Shown piece after piece: positions 52,515 through 60,912 of a DNA stretch of 64,000 bases. Within the stretch, counting starts at the first letter, position 1. Every line of letters begins with the position of its first letter. The stretch spans positions 648,474 to 712,473 of the forward strand of contig NZ_KQ948927.1 in NCBI RefSeq assembly GCF_001514235.1. Direction: 5' to 3'. The stretch is from Streptomyces caeruleatus (GTDB lineage Bacteria; Actinomycetota; Actinomycetes; Streptomycetales; Streptomycetaceae). The translations under genes were made by a program, and so were the position numbers. Under the pieces are notes generated by a model. That model was given only the letters and a program-made list of their open reading frames with translations. It did no database searches and was not told the DNA's origin.

Positions 52515-54407
52515 ATGACCGCGCCGCCTGTGTCGCTCCCCGACGATCCGACGCTCTCGCCCCTCACCGGCTGGACCCGCGCCCACTGGGAGGCGCTCGC
52601 CGACCGGCTTCTCGACGGGCTGGTGCCCTACGCGACCCCCGGCCTCGCCCAGTACCGGCTGCCCGGGCCGCCCAGCCATTCGGGCCCCTGGTCCGACGGG
52701 CTGGAGGGATTCGCGCGTTCCTTCCTCCTGGCCGCCTTCCGTATCGCGGGCTCGGACGGCCGGGTCGGCCCGGCGCTCATCGAGCGGTATGCCGCCGGAC
52801 TGGACGCGGGCACCGACCCGCACCACGCCGAGCACTGGCCGCCGATCACCGACCGGGCCCAGCCGATGGTCGAGGCCGCCTCGGTCGCGCTCGCGCTGCA
52901 CGAGTCACGCGCGTGGCTGTGGGACCACCTCGACGACGGGGTGCGGCAGCGGGTGTGCGCCTGGCTGGGTGGGTTCGTCGGGGCGGACGTCAACGACTCC
53001 AACTGGCGACTGTTCCAGGTGATCACCGAGGAGTTCCTCGCCTCGGCCGGTGCCCCGCACAGCCGGGCCGAGATCGACGCGGGGCTGGCCCGGCTGGACG
53101 ACTGGTACCGGGGCGGGGGCTGGTACACCGACGGAGACGGGCGGAAGTTCGACTACTACAACGCCTGGGCGCTGCATCTGTATCCGGTGCTGTGGGCGCG
53201 GATCGCCGGGCCACGGGCGGACCCGGCCACCGTGGCCCGGCACCGTGCCCGGCTGCGCGAGTTCCTCACCGTCCACCAGCACTTCTTCGGCTCCGACGGT
53301 GCCCCCGTCCACCAGGGCCGCTCCCTCACCTACCGTTTCGCGGCCACCGCCCCGCTGTGGGCGGGCGCCCTCGCCGACGCCACCCCCCTGCCGCCGGGCC
53401 GCACCCGCCGCCTCGCCTCCGGCGCGCTGAAGCACTTCACCGAGCGGGGCGTGCCCGACGAGCGGGGCCTGCTCAGCCTCGGCTGGTACCGGCCCTTCCT
53501 CCCCGTCACCCAGCGCTACTCGGGCCCCGCCTCCCCGTACTGGGCGAGCAAGGCCTTCCTGGGGCTGCTCCTGCCCGCCGACCACCCGGTCTGGACGGCA
53601 CCGGAGGAGCCGGCCCCCGTCGACACGCGGGACGTCGGCCTTGCCCTGCCCGCCCCAGGCTGGCTGCTGCAGTCCACCACGGCCGACGGCATCGTACGGC
53701 TGGTCAACCACGGCAGCGACCGCCTCCCGCCCCCACCCGCCACGGACGACGACAGTCCCCACTACGCCCGCTTCGCCTACTCCAGCGCGACCGCCCCCGA
53801 GACACCGGGCGTCGACAACCACCTCGCGCTCCTGGCCCCCGACGGCACGCCCTCCCCACGCGGGCGCATCCACCCCCTGGGCACCGCAGCCGGGCGGGCC
53901 GGGTCCCGGGCGCAGGACGGGCGGGTCGAAACCGTCAGCGTGGTGCGCGGCGCCTGGGAAGTACGGGTGCACCGGCTCGACGTACCGCCTGACACACCGG
54001 TACGGGAGGGCGGTTGGGCGGTGGCCGACGACGCGGCGCCTCCGGACGTGCGGACCGGTCCCGGCCGGGCGGTGGCCCGCCGCGCGGACGGACTGACCAG
54101 CGCGCTGGTCGGCCTCCACGGCTGGGACGACGCCGAGGCCTCGGCCGTACGGGCCACCGGCACGAACGCGGTGGGCCACCACTCGGCGACCCCCGTGCTC
54201 CAACTGCCCGGCCCCCGCCCGCTGTTGGTCACGCTCGTCGTCCTCAGCGCCGACTCGCGGACCGCGCTCACGGGAGCGAGCGCGACCGTCGCCGCCGACG
54301 GCACCGTGGAGGTCCGCTTCCCGGACGGCACTGTGGAGCGCGTGCCGGCCGGCCTCAGCGACGGGCCAGTGCCATCGCCTGGTCCAGCGCCCGCAGGAAC
54401 CGGCTGA
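52515..54407 (+). CDS. DUF2264 family protein, candidate glycan-processing enzyme
   Basis: 630-residue protein with no signal peptide. The N-terminal two thirds match DUF2264: WTRAHWEALADRLLDGLVPYATPGLA, PSHSGPWSDGLEGFARSFLLAAFR, NDSNWRLFQVITEEFL, WYTDGDGRKFDYYNAWALHLYP and HQGRSLTYRFAATAPLWAGAL. These resemble an alpha/alpha-barrel with conserved Asp, Arg and Tyr. A C-terminal beta-sandwich follows from about residue 370. GGAGGA lies 11 bases before ATG 52515. The catalytic activity is unproven. Its position after the LplB-type importer and lacI suggests action on the imported oligosaccharide. The 3' end overlaps convergent cobC by 53 bases. Confidence 0.8.
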   Translation: MTAPPVSLPDDPTLSPLTGWTRAHWEALADRLLDGLVPYATPGLAQYRLPGPPSHSGPWSDGLEGFARSFLLAAFRIAGSDGRVGPALIERYAAGLDAGTDPHHAEHWPPITDRAQPMVEAASVALALHESRAWLWDHLDDGVRQRVCAWLGGFVGADVNDSNWRLFQVITEEFLASAGAPHSRAEIDAGLARLDDWYRGGGWYTDGDGRKFDYYNAWALHLYPVLWARIAGPRADPATVARHRARLREFLTVHQHFFGSDGAPVHQGRSLTYRFAATAPLWAGALADATPLPPGRTRRLASGALKHFTERGVPDERGLLSLGWYRPFLPVTQRYSGPASPYWASKAFLGLLLPADHPVWTAPEEPAPVDTRDVGLALPAPGWLLQSTTADGIVRLVNHGSDRLPPPPATDDDSPHYARFAYSSATAPETPGVDNHLALLAPDGTPSPRGRIHPLGTAAGRAGSRAQDGRVETVSVVRGAWEVRVHRLDVPPDTPVREGGWAVADDAAPPDVRTGPGRAVARRADGLTSALVGLHGWDDAEASAVRATGTNAVGHHSATPVLQLPGPRPLLVTLVVLSADSRTALTGASATVAADGTVEVRFPDGTVERVPAGLSDGPVPSPGPAPAGTG

Positions 54408-55416
54408 CCGTCCCCCGGTCCCGCACCGCGAGCCGCAGCCACTCCTCGCCCAGCCCGGGGAAGGTGTCCCCGCGCCGCACCGCGAACCCGAGGTCGCGCA
54501 GATGGTGCCGTACGCCGGCCGCCCCCGGCAGTCGTACGAGGACGAAGGGACCCTCGGCGGGCTCGACGACCCGGAGCCCGAGCGAGGCGAACTCGCCAAG
54601 TCCGGCGACGAGATGAGCCCGGTCGGCGGCGATGCGGTGGGCCGCGTGCGCCGCCTCCGCCAGGGCCGGCGGTGCCACGCAGGCCTCGGCGGCGGCGAGC
54701 GCGGGCGTGGAGACGGGCCACAGGGGCTGGGCGCGCTCCAGTTCGGCGATGGTCTCCGGCGCGGCGAGGACATAGCCGATCCGCAGCCCGGCCAGCCCCC
54801 ACGTCTTGGTCAGGCTGCGCAGCACCACCAGACCCGGCACGTCCGTCCGCCCCGCCAGCGCCTCCCGCTCACCCGGCACCGCGTCCATGAACGCCTCGTC
54901 CACCACCAACGTCCGCCCGGGACGGGCGAGTTCAGCGATGGCGGCGGCGGGGTGCAGCACGGAGGTCGGATTGGTGGGATTGCCGACGACCACCAGGTCG
55001 GCGTCCTCGGGAACGGCCGCCGGGTCGAGGCGGAAGCCGTCCTCCTCCCGCAGCAGCACCCGCTCGACGCTGTGCCCCGCGTCCCGCAGCGCCGCCTCCG
55101 GCTCCGTGAACTGCGGATGCACGACGACCGGCCGCAGCACCTTCAGCGCCCGCGCCAGCAGCACGAACGCCTCCGCCGCCCCCGCCGTCAACAGCACCCG
55201 CTCCACCGGCAGCCCGTGCCGAGCCGCGACCGCCGCCCGCGCCGCCCGTCCGTCCGGGTACGCGGCGAGCGAGCCCAGCGAGCCGGCGATCCGCTCCCGC
55301 AGCCATACGGGCGGCGTGTCCGCGCGGACGTTCACGGCGAGGTCGACGAGCGCCGACCCGTCGTCACGGACCTCGGCGTCACCGTGATGCCGGAGATCAT
55401 GCGCCTCAGGCTGCAT
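54355..55416 (-). CDS. cobC: CobC-type PLP aminotransferase-like decarboxylase (threonine-phosphate)
   Basis: 353-residue fold-type I enzyme of the Rv2231c/CobC group, expected to supply (R)-1-aminopropan-2-ol phosphate for the nucleotide loop of cobalamin. Visible are LLTAGAAEAFVLLARAL, VVVGNPTNPTSVLHP (cofactor Asn), VVDEAFMDAVPGE and SLTKTWGLAGLRIG with the Schiff-base Lys. ATG 55416 is preferred to the upstream ATG 55476 because AGGAAG precedes it and the longer version would translate a hexamer repeat belonging to cbiX. It is the last gene of the operon. Confidence 0.87.
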   Translation of the reverse strand: MQPEAHDLRHHGDAEVRDDGSALVDLAVNVRADTPPVWLRERIAGSLGSLAAYPDGRAARAAVAARHGLPVERVLLTAGAAEAFVLLARALKVLRPVVVHPQFTEPEAALRDAGHSVERVLLREEDGFRLDPAAVPEDADLVVVGNPTNPTSVLHPAAAIAELARPGRTLVVDEAFMDAVPGEREALAGRTDVPGLVVLRSLTKTWGLAGLRIGYVLAAPETIAELERAQPLWPVSTPALAAAEACVAPPALAEAAHAAHRIAADRAHLVAGLGEFASLGLRVVEPAEGPFVLVRLPGAAGVRHHLRDLGFAVRRGDTFPGLGEEWLRLAVRDRGTVSRFLRALDQAMALARR

Positions 55417-56239
55417 AAGAGTGGGCTTCCTGCTGTCCAAGTCCAAGTCCAAGTCCGTGACCGTGTCCAAGTCCATGCCCGTGCCCGTGTCCGGGCCCGT
55501 GATGTCCGTCGGATCCGTCCGGCCGATGACCGTCGGGGACGCCCCGGACCGCCTCCGCGTACCGCTCCATCACCAGATCCAGCAGCTCCGGCACCGGACC
55601 GAGCACGTCCGCCGACCGCACCTCGATCTCCGGGTGCGCCGCCGCCCAGCCCTCGGTCTGGTCGCGCACCCGGTCCGGCAGGACGCCCGGGAACAGGAGG
55701 TACGGCAGCACGACGATCCGCCGTGCGCCCAGCTTCACGCATCGGTCGAGGCCGCTCGGCACGTCCGGCGCCGCCAGCGACACGAACGCCGTCTCCACGC
55801 CCGCGAAACCGCGCCCCTCCCACAACAGCCGCGCCGCCCGGTGCACCTCGGCGTCGGCGTCCGGGTCGGTCGAACCCCGCCCGACCAGCAGCACGGTCAC
55901 CTCGGCACGGTCCCCGGGCCGGCGCCCGGCGCTGCCGAGCGCCTCGTCCAGCCGCCGCTCCAGCACGGACAGCAGCGCGGGATGCGGTCCCAGCGGGCGG
56001 CCGTAGACGTACGCGATCCCCGGGTGCCGCTCCTTCTCGCGGGCCGGCGCGGCCGGGAGGTCACCCTTGGCGTGCCCGGCGGACACCAGCATCCACGGCA
56101 CGGCGGCGAAACCGCCCGAGACGGGCAGCTCGGGATGACGGCTCCCCAACTCCCGCACGAACGCGCGGAACGCCTCGGCCCCGGCTTCGTCCCGGGTGCC
56201 ATGACCGGCGATGAGCAGGGCGGGCGGCGGAGTGGTCAC
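55406..56239 (-). CDS. Sirohydrochlorin cobaltochelatase CbiX-like, with internal deletion
   Basis: 277-residue chelatase-fold protein for early cobalt or iron insertion. The His motif LLIAGHGTRDEAGAEAF opens it, and SAGHAKGDLPA and LVGRGSTDPDADAEVHR mark the repeated halves. Between PVSGGF and AAVPWMLVSAGH the usual stretch (IELSPPP through ERG, about 23 residues as I remember the family) is absent, so half of the first domain core is missing. The C-terminus is a His/Gly/Leu tail (GHGHGHGLGHGHGLGLGLG) encoded by a hexamer repeat. GTG 56239 overlaps the upstream stop. Activity is uncertain. Confidence 0.8.
   Translation of the reverse strand: MTTPPPALLIAGHGTRDEAGAEAFRAFVRELGSRHPELPVSGGFAAVPWMLVSAGHAKGDLPAAPAREKERHPGIAYVYGRPLGPHPALLSVLERRLDEALGSAGRRPGDRAEVTVLLVGRGSTDPDADAEVHRAARLLWEGRGFAGVETAFVSLAAPDVPSGLDRCVKLGARRIVVLPYLLFPGVLPDRVRDQTEGWAAAHPEIEVRSADVLGPVPELLDLVMERYAEAVRGVPDGHRPDGSDGHHGPGHGHGHGLGHGHGLGLGLGQQEAHSYAA
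55437..55475. repeat. Hexamer repeat in the cbiX 3' end
   Basis: Degenerate tandem units of the GTCCAA type. On the minus strand they encode alternating Gly-His/Gly-Leu residues of the CbiX tail, and in the second frame an Asp-Leu run upstream of the chosen cobC start. Confidence 0.8.
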
Positions 56240-56703
56240 CGTGACTCCTCGGCGGGCGGGACAGAGCGGGCGGCACGGTCATCATGGCGCGCGCCCGGCC
56301 CGGGACGCCGTACGACGGCACAGGTCGCCCTCGCCGGCCGTCCGTCGGCGCGCCGCGACTTCCGCTTCGGTACGAGGAGTTCCCCACCGCGCGCGAGGGC
56401 GGCGGCCTCGGCGACCGACGGGGTGCCGGTCGCGGCGAGGGACGCCTCGGAGGGGTGGGGCACGTCGACGGCGGCCAGCTCGTCGGCGGAGTAGGTGACG
56501 AGGGGCACGCCGAGCCGCGCGGCGGCCCGGACGAGACCGGGTTCATCGGCCTTGGCGTCGAGGGTGGCGAGTTCGGTGAGGGACGCGGGGGAGAGGCCGG
56601 CGTCGCCGAGGGCGCCCTCGATCAGTGCGAGGACCTCCGCCACGGAGACGCCCTTCGAGCCGCCGACACCCACCACGAGGTCCCCGTCCGCACCCGTTCT
56701 CAC
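56236..56703 (-). CDS. CobE / CbiG C-terminal-domain protein
   Basis: 155-residue cobalamin-biosynthesis protein consisting of the PF01890 domain alone: VVGVGGSKGVSVAEVLALIEGAL, ELATLDAKADEPGLVRAAARLGVPLVTYSADELAAV and VAEAAALARGGELLVPKRKS. As in CobE it assists the ring-contraction part of the corrin pathway; the hydrolase half of CbiG is not attached. GTG 56703 overlaps the cobB stop (GTGA) and its stop overlaps the cbiX GTG. The last 30 residues are low-complexity. Confidence 0.85.
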   Translation of the reverse strand: MRTGADGDLVVGVGGSKGVSVAEVLALIEGALGDAGLSPASLTELATLDAKADEPGLVRAAARLGVPLVTYSADELAAVDVPHPSEASLAATGTPSVAEAAALARGGELLVPKRKSRRADGRPARATCAVVRRPGPGARHDDRAARSVPPAEESR

Positions 56704-58238
56704 CGGGCGCCCCCGTCCCCGGTACGGCACCGCTCCACGAACCGCCGGGCGACACCCGGCTCGGCCGCCCAGTGCGTGTGCAGATAGCTCGCGTGCACCC
56801 CGCGCCGCACGAACCCCTCGACCCGCTTGTGCGGCAGCCGCATCCCCCAGGCGGGCAGCTCGCCCGCCCCGGGCTCCACGACCGTCCGATGGAACTCGTG
56901 CCCCCGCATCCGCGTCCCGGCCACCGCGAGCACACTGTCGGTCACGGCCACCGCGTCCCGATAACCGAGCGTCAGCCGCTCCGACATTCGAGCACGGGCA
57001 TCCAGCACCCCACACATCGGCCGCCCGTCGAGCTCCCGGCACAGATACAACAGCCCCGCACACTCCGCCGCCACCGGAGCCCCACTCAGCGCGAACTCCC
57101 CGACGGCCTTCCGCAACGGCTCATTGGCCGCCAACTCAGCCGCGTACACCTCCGGAAACCCACCCCCGATCACCAACCCCCGCGTCCCCTCCGGCAGCCG
57201 CTCGTCCCGCAACGGATCAAACGGAACGACGACGGCCCCCGCGGCGGCCAGCAACTCGGTGTGCTCGGCGTAGGAGAAGGTGAAGGCGGGCCCCCCGGCA
57301 ACGGCTACGACTGGCTTCACCCCAGCCGCTTCTTCCAACCCGGCCGCTTCTTCCAGCCCGGCCGTTTCTTTCAGCCCGTCCGGCGTTTGAGGACGAGGCC
57401 CTTCGGGCCGATGCGGGGGTCTGGGGGCGGCAGCCCCCAGGGATGGGACGGGTAGGGGCGGCGGGGGCGAGGAAGCGAGGGCCTCAGCCGCGTCCCACCC
57501 CGCACACGACAACGCCCCCGCACCACGCGCCAGCGAGACCAACGCCTCCAGATCACACCCGTCCCGCACCTGCGCAGCCATGGCAGCCACCGCATCCACC
57601 GCAGCCCCCCGCCGCTCGGCAACCGGCACCAACCCCAGATGCCGCGACGGCGTATCCACCTGAGCCGTCCGCCGCAACACCCCCAACACCGGCACCCCGG
57701 CCGACTCCAACCCCTCCCGCAACAACTCCTCGTGCCGGTCGGAGGCGACCTTGTTCAGAATCACACCCCCGACCCGCACCTCCGGATCCCACGACACGAA
57801 CCCGTGCACCAGCGCCGCCACCGACCGAGACTGCGACGACGCGTCGACGACCAGCACCACCGGCGCCCGCAACAGCTTCGCCACATGCGCGGTCGACGCC
57901 AGCTCCCCCTGCCCGGCGGCCCCGTCGAACATCCCCATGACCCCCTCGACGACCGCGATGTCGCAGCCGCGCGCCCCGTGCAGGAACAACGGCCCGACCA
58001 GCTCGGGCCCGCACAGATACGCGTCGAGGTTCCGCCCCACCCGCCCGGTGGCGAGCGCGTGGTACCCGGGGTCGATGTAGTCCGGCCCCACCTTGTGCGG
58101 GGACACGGCGAGCCCCCGCGCGGCGAGCGCGGCCATCAACCCCGTGGCGACGGTGGTCTTCCCGCTGCCGGACGACGGCGCGGCGATGACCAGCCGTGGG
58201 ACGGAAGCCGACGAGGACGAGGACGAGGACGAGGACAT
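56700..58238 (-). CDS. cobB: Cobyrinate a,c-diamide synthase, with repeat-derived linker
   Basis: 512-residue amidotransferase that amidates the a and c carboxylates of (hydrogeno)cobyrinate using ATP and glutamine. The N-terminal P-loop APSSGSGKTTVA and HKVGPDYIDPGYH are followed by VEGVMGMFDG. The C-terminal triad-type glutaminase has VAAECAGLLYL (Cys) and a His in HASYLHTHW. The linker at about residues 256-306 is unusual: it is encoded by a 103-bp dispersed repeat plus three 18-bp tandem units and is Pro-, Glu- and Ala-rich. ATG 58238 shares a base with the cobO stop. The first residues are a nine-Ser tract from a GAGGAC repeat. Confidence 0.92.
   Translation of the reverse strand: MSSSSSSSSSASVPRLVIAAPSSGSGKTTVATGLMAALAARGLAVSPHKVGPDYIDPGYHALATGRVGRNLDAYLCGPELVGPLFLHGARGCDIAVVEGVMGMFDGAAGQGELASTAHVAKLLRAPVVLVVDASSQSRSVAALVHGFVSWDPEVRVGGVILNKVASDRHEELLREGLESAGVPVLGVLRRTAQVDTPSRHLGLVPVAERRGAAVDAVAAMAAQVRDGCDLEALVSLARGAGALSCAGWDAAEALASSPPPPLPVPSLGAAAPRPPHRPEGPRPQTPDGLKETAGLEEAAGLEEAAGVKPVVAVAGGPAFTFSYAEHTELLAAAGAVVVPFDPLRDERLPEGTRGLVIGGGFPEVYAAELAANEPLRKAVGEFALSGAPVAAECAGLLYLCRELDGRPMCGVLDARARMSERLTLGYRDAVAVTDSVLAVAGTRMRGHEFHRTVVEPGAGELPAWGMRLPHKRVEGFVRRGVHASYLHTHWAAEPGVARRFVERCRTGDGGAR
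57323..57376. repeat. Three 18-bp tandem units in cobB
   Basis: Units 57323-57340, 57341-57358 and 57359-57376 share the pattern CGGCCGCTTCTTCCAGCC and encode repeated GLEEAA in the CobB linker. The third runs into the type 2 repeat. Confidence 0.85.
57368..57470 (+). repeat. Dispersed repeat type 2, copy inside cobB
   Basis: 103 bp, nearly identical to the reverse complement of 41312-41414. Both have the CCGTCCGGCGTTTGAGGACG start, a CTGGGGGC hairpin and the GATGGGACGGGTAGGGGCGG end. It is translated in frame on the minus strand without stop codons. Confidence 0.92.
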
Positions 58239-58846
58239 CACCACTCGATACCCCGCTGCCCCTTCTGCCCGGCGTCCATGGGGTGCTTGACCTTGGACAT
58301 GTCGGTCACGAGGTCGGCGAAGTCGACGAGCTTGTCCGGCGCGTTCCGCCCGGTGATGACGACATGCTGGGTCCCGGGCCGGTCACGCAGCACCTCGATC
58401 ACCTCGTCGAGGTCGACCCAGCCCCAGTGCAGCGGATAGGCGAACTCGTCAAGGACGTAGAGCTTGTACGACTCGGCGGCCAGGTCCCGCTTGACCTGCT
58501 CCCAGCCCTCCCGGGCCTTCTCCTCGTTGCTGAAGTTGTCCCCCTGGAGGTCACGCTGCACCCACGACCAGCCCTCGCCCATCTTGTGCCAGTCGACGGT
58601 GCCGCCCTCGCCGCTGGCGCCCAGCACCCGCAGCGCGTTCTCCTCGCCGACCTTCCACTTCGCCGACTTGACGAACTGGAACACCCCGATCGGCCACCCC
58701 TGGTTCCAGGCGCGCAGCGCCATCCCGAAGGCGGCGGTGGACTTGCCCTTGCCGACCCCGGTGTGCACCATCACCAGCGGCCGGTTACGGCGCTGACGAG
58801 TCGTCAGTCCATCGTCCGGCACCACACTCGGCTGCCCCTGCGGCAT
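58238..58846 (-). CDS. cobO: Cob(I)yrinic acid a,c-diamide adenosyltransferase
   Basis: 202-residue P-loop adenosyltransferase (CobA/CobO family) adding the 5'-deoxyadenosyl ligand to cobalt. VMVHTGVGKGKSTAAFG is the P-loop near residues 26-42, KWKVGEENALR and the W-Q-R-D region follow, and YVLDEFAYPLHWGWVD holds Walker B. The length is standard. ATG 58846 overlaps the chelatase stop (TAATG) and its stop overlaps the cobB ATG. Confidence 0.95.
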   Translation of the reverse strand: MPQGQPSVVPDDGLTTRQRRNRPLVMVHTGVGKGKSTAAFGMALRAWNQGWPIGVFQFVKSAKWKVGEENALRVLGASGEGGTVDWHKMGEGWSWVQRDLQGDNFSNEEKAREGWEQVKRDLAAESYKLYVLDEFAYPLHWGWVDLDEVIEVLRDRPGTQHVVITGRNAPDKLVDFADLVTDMSKVKHPMDAGQKGQRGIEW

Positions 58847-60912
58847 TACGCGGCCCTCCTCTTCGATCCACCCTGCGATCCACCCTGAACATCCCTGACC
58901 AGCCCGGCGATCGAGTCCGCCCGCAACTCGTCCAGCGTCACCGCCGTACCGCCCAGCTCACCCGCCAACTGCCCGGCGAGCCCCAGCCGTACGTACCCCG
59001 CCTCGCAGTCGACGACCACGGACGCGATCCCGTCGGCGGCGAACAGCCGCGCGGCCCGCCCGGCCAGGGCGACCGGCTCGGGGCCGCCGGTGGCACGCCC
59101 GTCGGTCACCACGACGACCAGCGCGCGCCGCGCCGGGTCCCGCAGCCGCTCCACCCGAAGCACGTCGTGCGCCTTGAGCAGCCCGGCCGCGAGCGGCGTA
59201 CGCCCCCCGGTCGGCAGCGACTCCAGCCGGGCCGCGGCCGCGTCCACCGACGAGGTGGGCGGCAGCGCCACGTCCGCGCTCGTGCCCCGGAACGTCACGA
59301 GACCCACCTTGTCCCGCCGCTGGTAGGCGTCCAGCAGAAGCGAGAGCACGGCTCCCTTGACCGCGGACATCCGCTGCCGCGCCGCCATCGACCCCGAGGC
59401 GTCGACCACGAAGAGCACCAGGTTCCCCTCGCGCCCCTCCCGGGTCGCCTGCCGCAGATCGTCGCGCCGTACGACCAGTCCCGGCCCCGACCGTCCCCGG
59501 GTGCGCTGATGCGGAGCGGCCGCGTGCACGGTGGCCGCCAGGTGCAGCTTGGTCAGCGCCCCCCGGGGACGTCGCGCCCCGGTCGTCCGCCCGTGCTCGG
59601 TCCGCGCCCGTGAACGCCGCCCGGCCGCGCCCTCGCCGAGACCGGGCACGCTGAGCACCTTGGTCCGGAAGGGCTCCGAGGCCCGCACGGGCTGCTGTTC
59701 CCCGGCACCGGGAGCCTGCGGCTGCCCGCCCTCCCCGGCCTCGGGCGGCGCGCCCACGTCACCGCTCCGCGGCGCGTCCGGCCCTTCCGGTCCGGAAGGC
59801 GGCTGCCCACCGCCCCCGCCGCCCCCGCCGCCCCCGCCGGGCCCGTCCGGGTCGGGATCCTCGTCGCCGTCGTTCTCGTCCCGGCTCTCGTTCTCGTCGT
59901 CGCCGGCGAACTCCTCCAGCGTCTCGTCGAGCTTGTCCTCGTCGAGTCCCGGCGCGTCGAAGGGGTTGCGCCGCCTGCGGTGCGGCAGCGCGAGCAGCGC
60001 CGCCTGCCGGACGTCCTCGGCGAGCACATCGGTCCGCCCGGCCCACGCGGCCAGCGCGGTCGCCGTACGCGCCATCACGATGTCGGCCCGCATCCCGTCC
60101 ACCTCGAACGCGGCACAGGTCGCCGCGATCTGCCGCAGCGCCCCGTCACCGAGCCGCACCGAGGGCAGCAACTCCCTTGCCGCGACGATGCGTTGACGCA
60201 CCTCGGCCTCGTCGTCCGCCCAGCGCGCGGCGAAGCCGGCCGGGTCGTCGTCGTAGGCGAGACGCCGCCGCACGACCTCCACCCGCTGGTCCGGCTCCCG
60301 TGAGGCGGCGACCTCCACGGTCAGCCCGAACCGGTCGAGCAACTGCGGCCGCAGCTCGCCCTCTTCGGGGTTCATGGTGCCGACGAGCAGGAACTTCGAG
60401 GCGTGCCGTACGGAGACACCCTCGCGCTCGACGTACGACGCGCCCATCGCGGCCGCGTCGAGGAGCAGGTCGACCAGGTGGTCGTGGAGGAGGTTGACCT
60501 CGTCGACGTACAGGATTCCGCGGTGCGCGTCCGCGAGCAGGCCGGGCTCGAAGGCCTTCACGCCCTCCGACAGCGCCCGCTCGATGTCCAGGGCGCCCAC
60601 CAGCCGGTCCTCGGAGGCGCCGACGGGCAGCTCGACCATACGGGCGGGCCGCTCGACGCCCGCTCCCGGCTCGTGCGGTCCGTCCGGGCACCCGGGGTCG
60701 GGCCGCTCGGGGTCGCACGAGAAACGGCACCCGGGGACGACGGGGACCTCCGGCATCAGCGCCGAAAGCGCCCGTACGGCCGTCGACTTGGCGGTGCCCT
60801 TCTCGCCGCGCACCAGGACACCGCCGACCGCCGGTGACACGGCGTTCAGCAGCAGCGCCAGCCGCAGGTCGTCCTGGCCGACGACGGCCGTGAAGGGGAA
60901 GGGTGTGCTCAT
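58846..60912 (-). CDS. Cobaltochelatase-type ChlI-ChlD fusion (AAA + VWA)
   Basis: 688-residue fusion of the two small chelatase subunits. The AAA+ domain has Walker A GEKGTAKST (36-44) and Walker B ILYVDEVNLL near 130. A long acidic, Pro/Gly-rich linker (about 355-465) includes an 11-Gly run. The VWA domain has the MIDAS motif VDASGSM near 522 and VVTDGRATGG. It should drive cobalt insertion with a CobN-type large subunit, which is not in this window. ATG 60912 overlaps the cobQ stop (ATGA). Confidence 0.92.
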   Translation of the reverse strand: MSTPFPFTAVVGQDDLRLALLLNAVSPAVGGVLVRGEKGTAKSTAVRALSALMPEVPVVPGCRFSCDPERPDPGCPDGPHEPGAGVERPARMVELPVGASEDRLVGALDIERALSEGVKAFEPGLLADAHRGILYVDEVNLLHDHLVDLLLDAAAMGASYVEREGVSVRHASKFLLVGTMNPEEGELRPQLLDRFGLTVEVAASREPDQRVEVVRRRLAYDDDPAGFAARWADDEAEVRQRIVAARELLPSVRLGDGALRQIAATCAAFEVDGMRADIVMARTATALAAWAGRTDVLAEDVRQAALLALPHRRRRNPFDAPGLDEDKLDETLEEFAGDDENESRDENDGDEDPDPDGPGGGGGGGGGGGQPPSGPEGPDAPRSGDVGAPPEAGEGGQPQAPGAGEQQPVRASEPFRTKVLSVPGLGEGAAGRRSRARTEHGRTTGARRPRGALTKLHLAATVHAAAPHQRTRGRSGPGLVVRRDDLRQATREGREGNLVLFVVDASGSMAARQRMSAVKGAVLSLLLDAYQRRDKVGLVTFRGTSADVALPPTSSVDAAAARLESLPTGGRTPLAAGLLKAHDVLRVERLRDPARRALVVVVTDGRATGGPEPVALAGRAARLFAADGIASVVVDCEAGYVRLGLAGQLAGELGGTAVTLDELRADSIAGLVRDVQGGSQGGSKRRAA

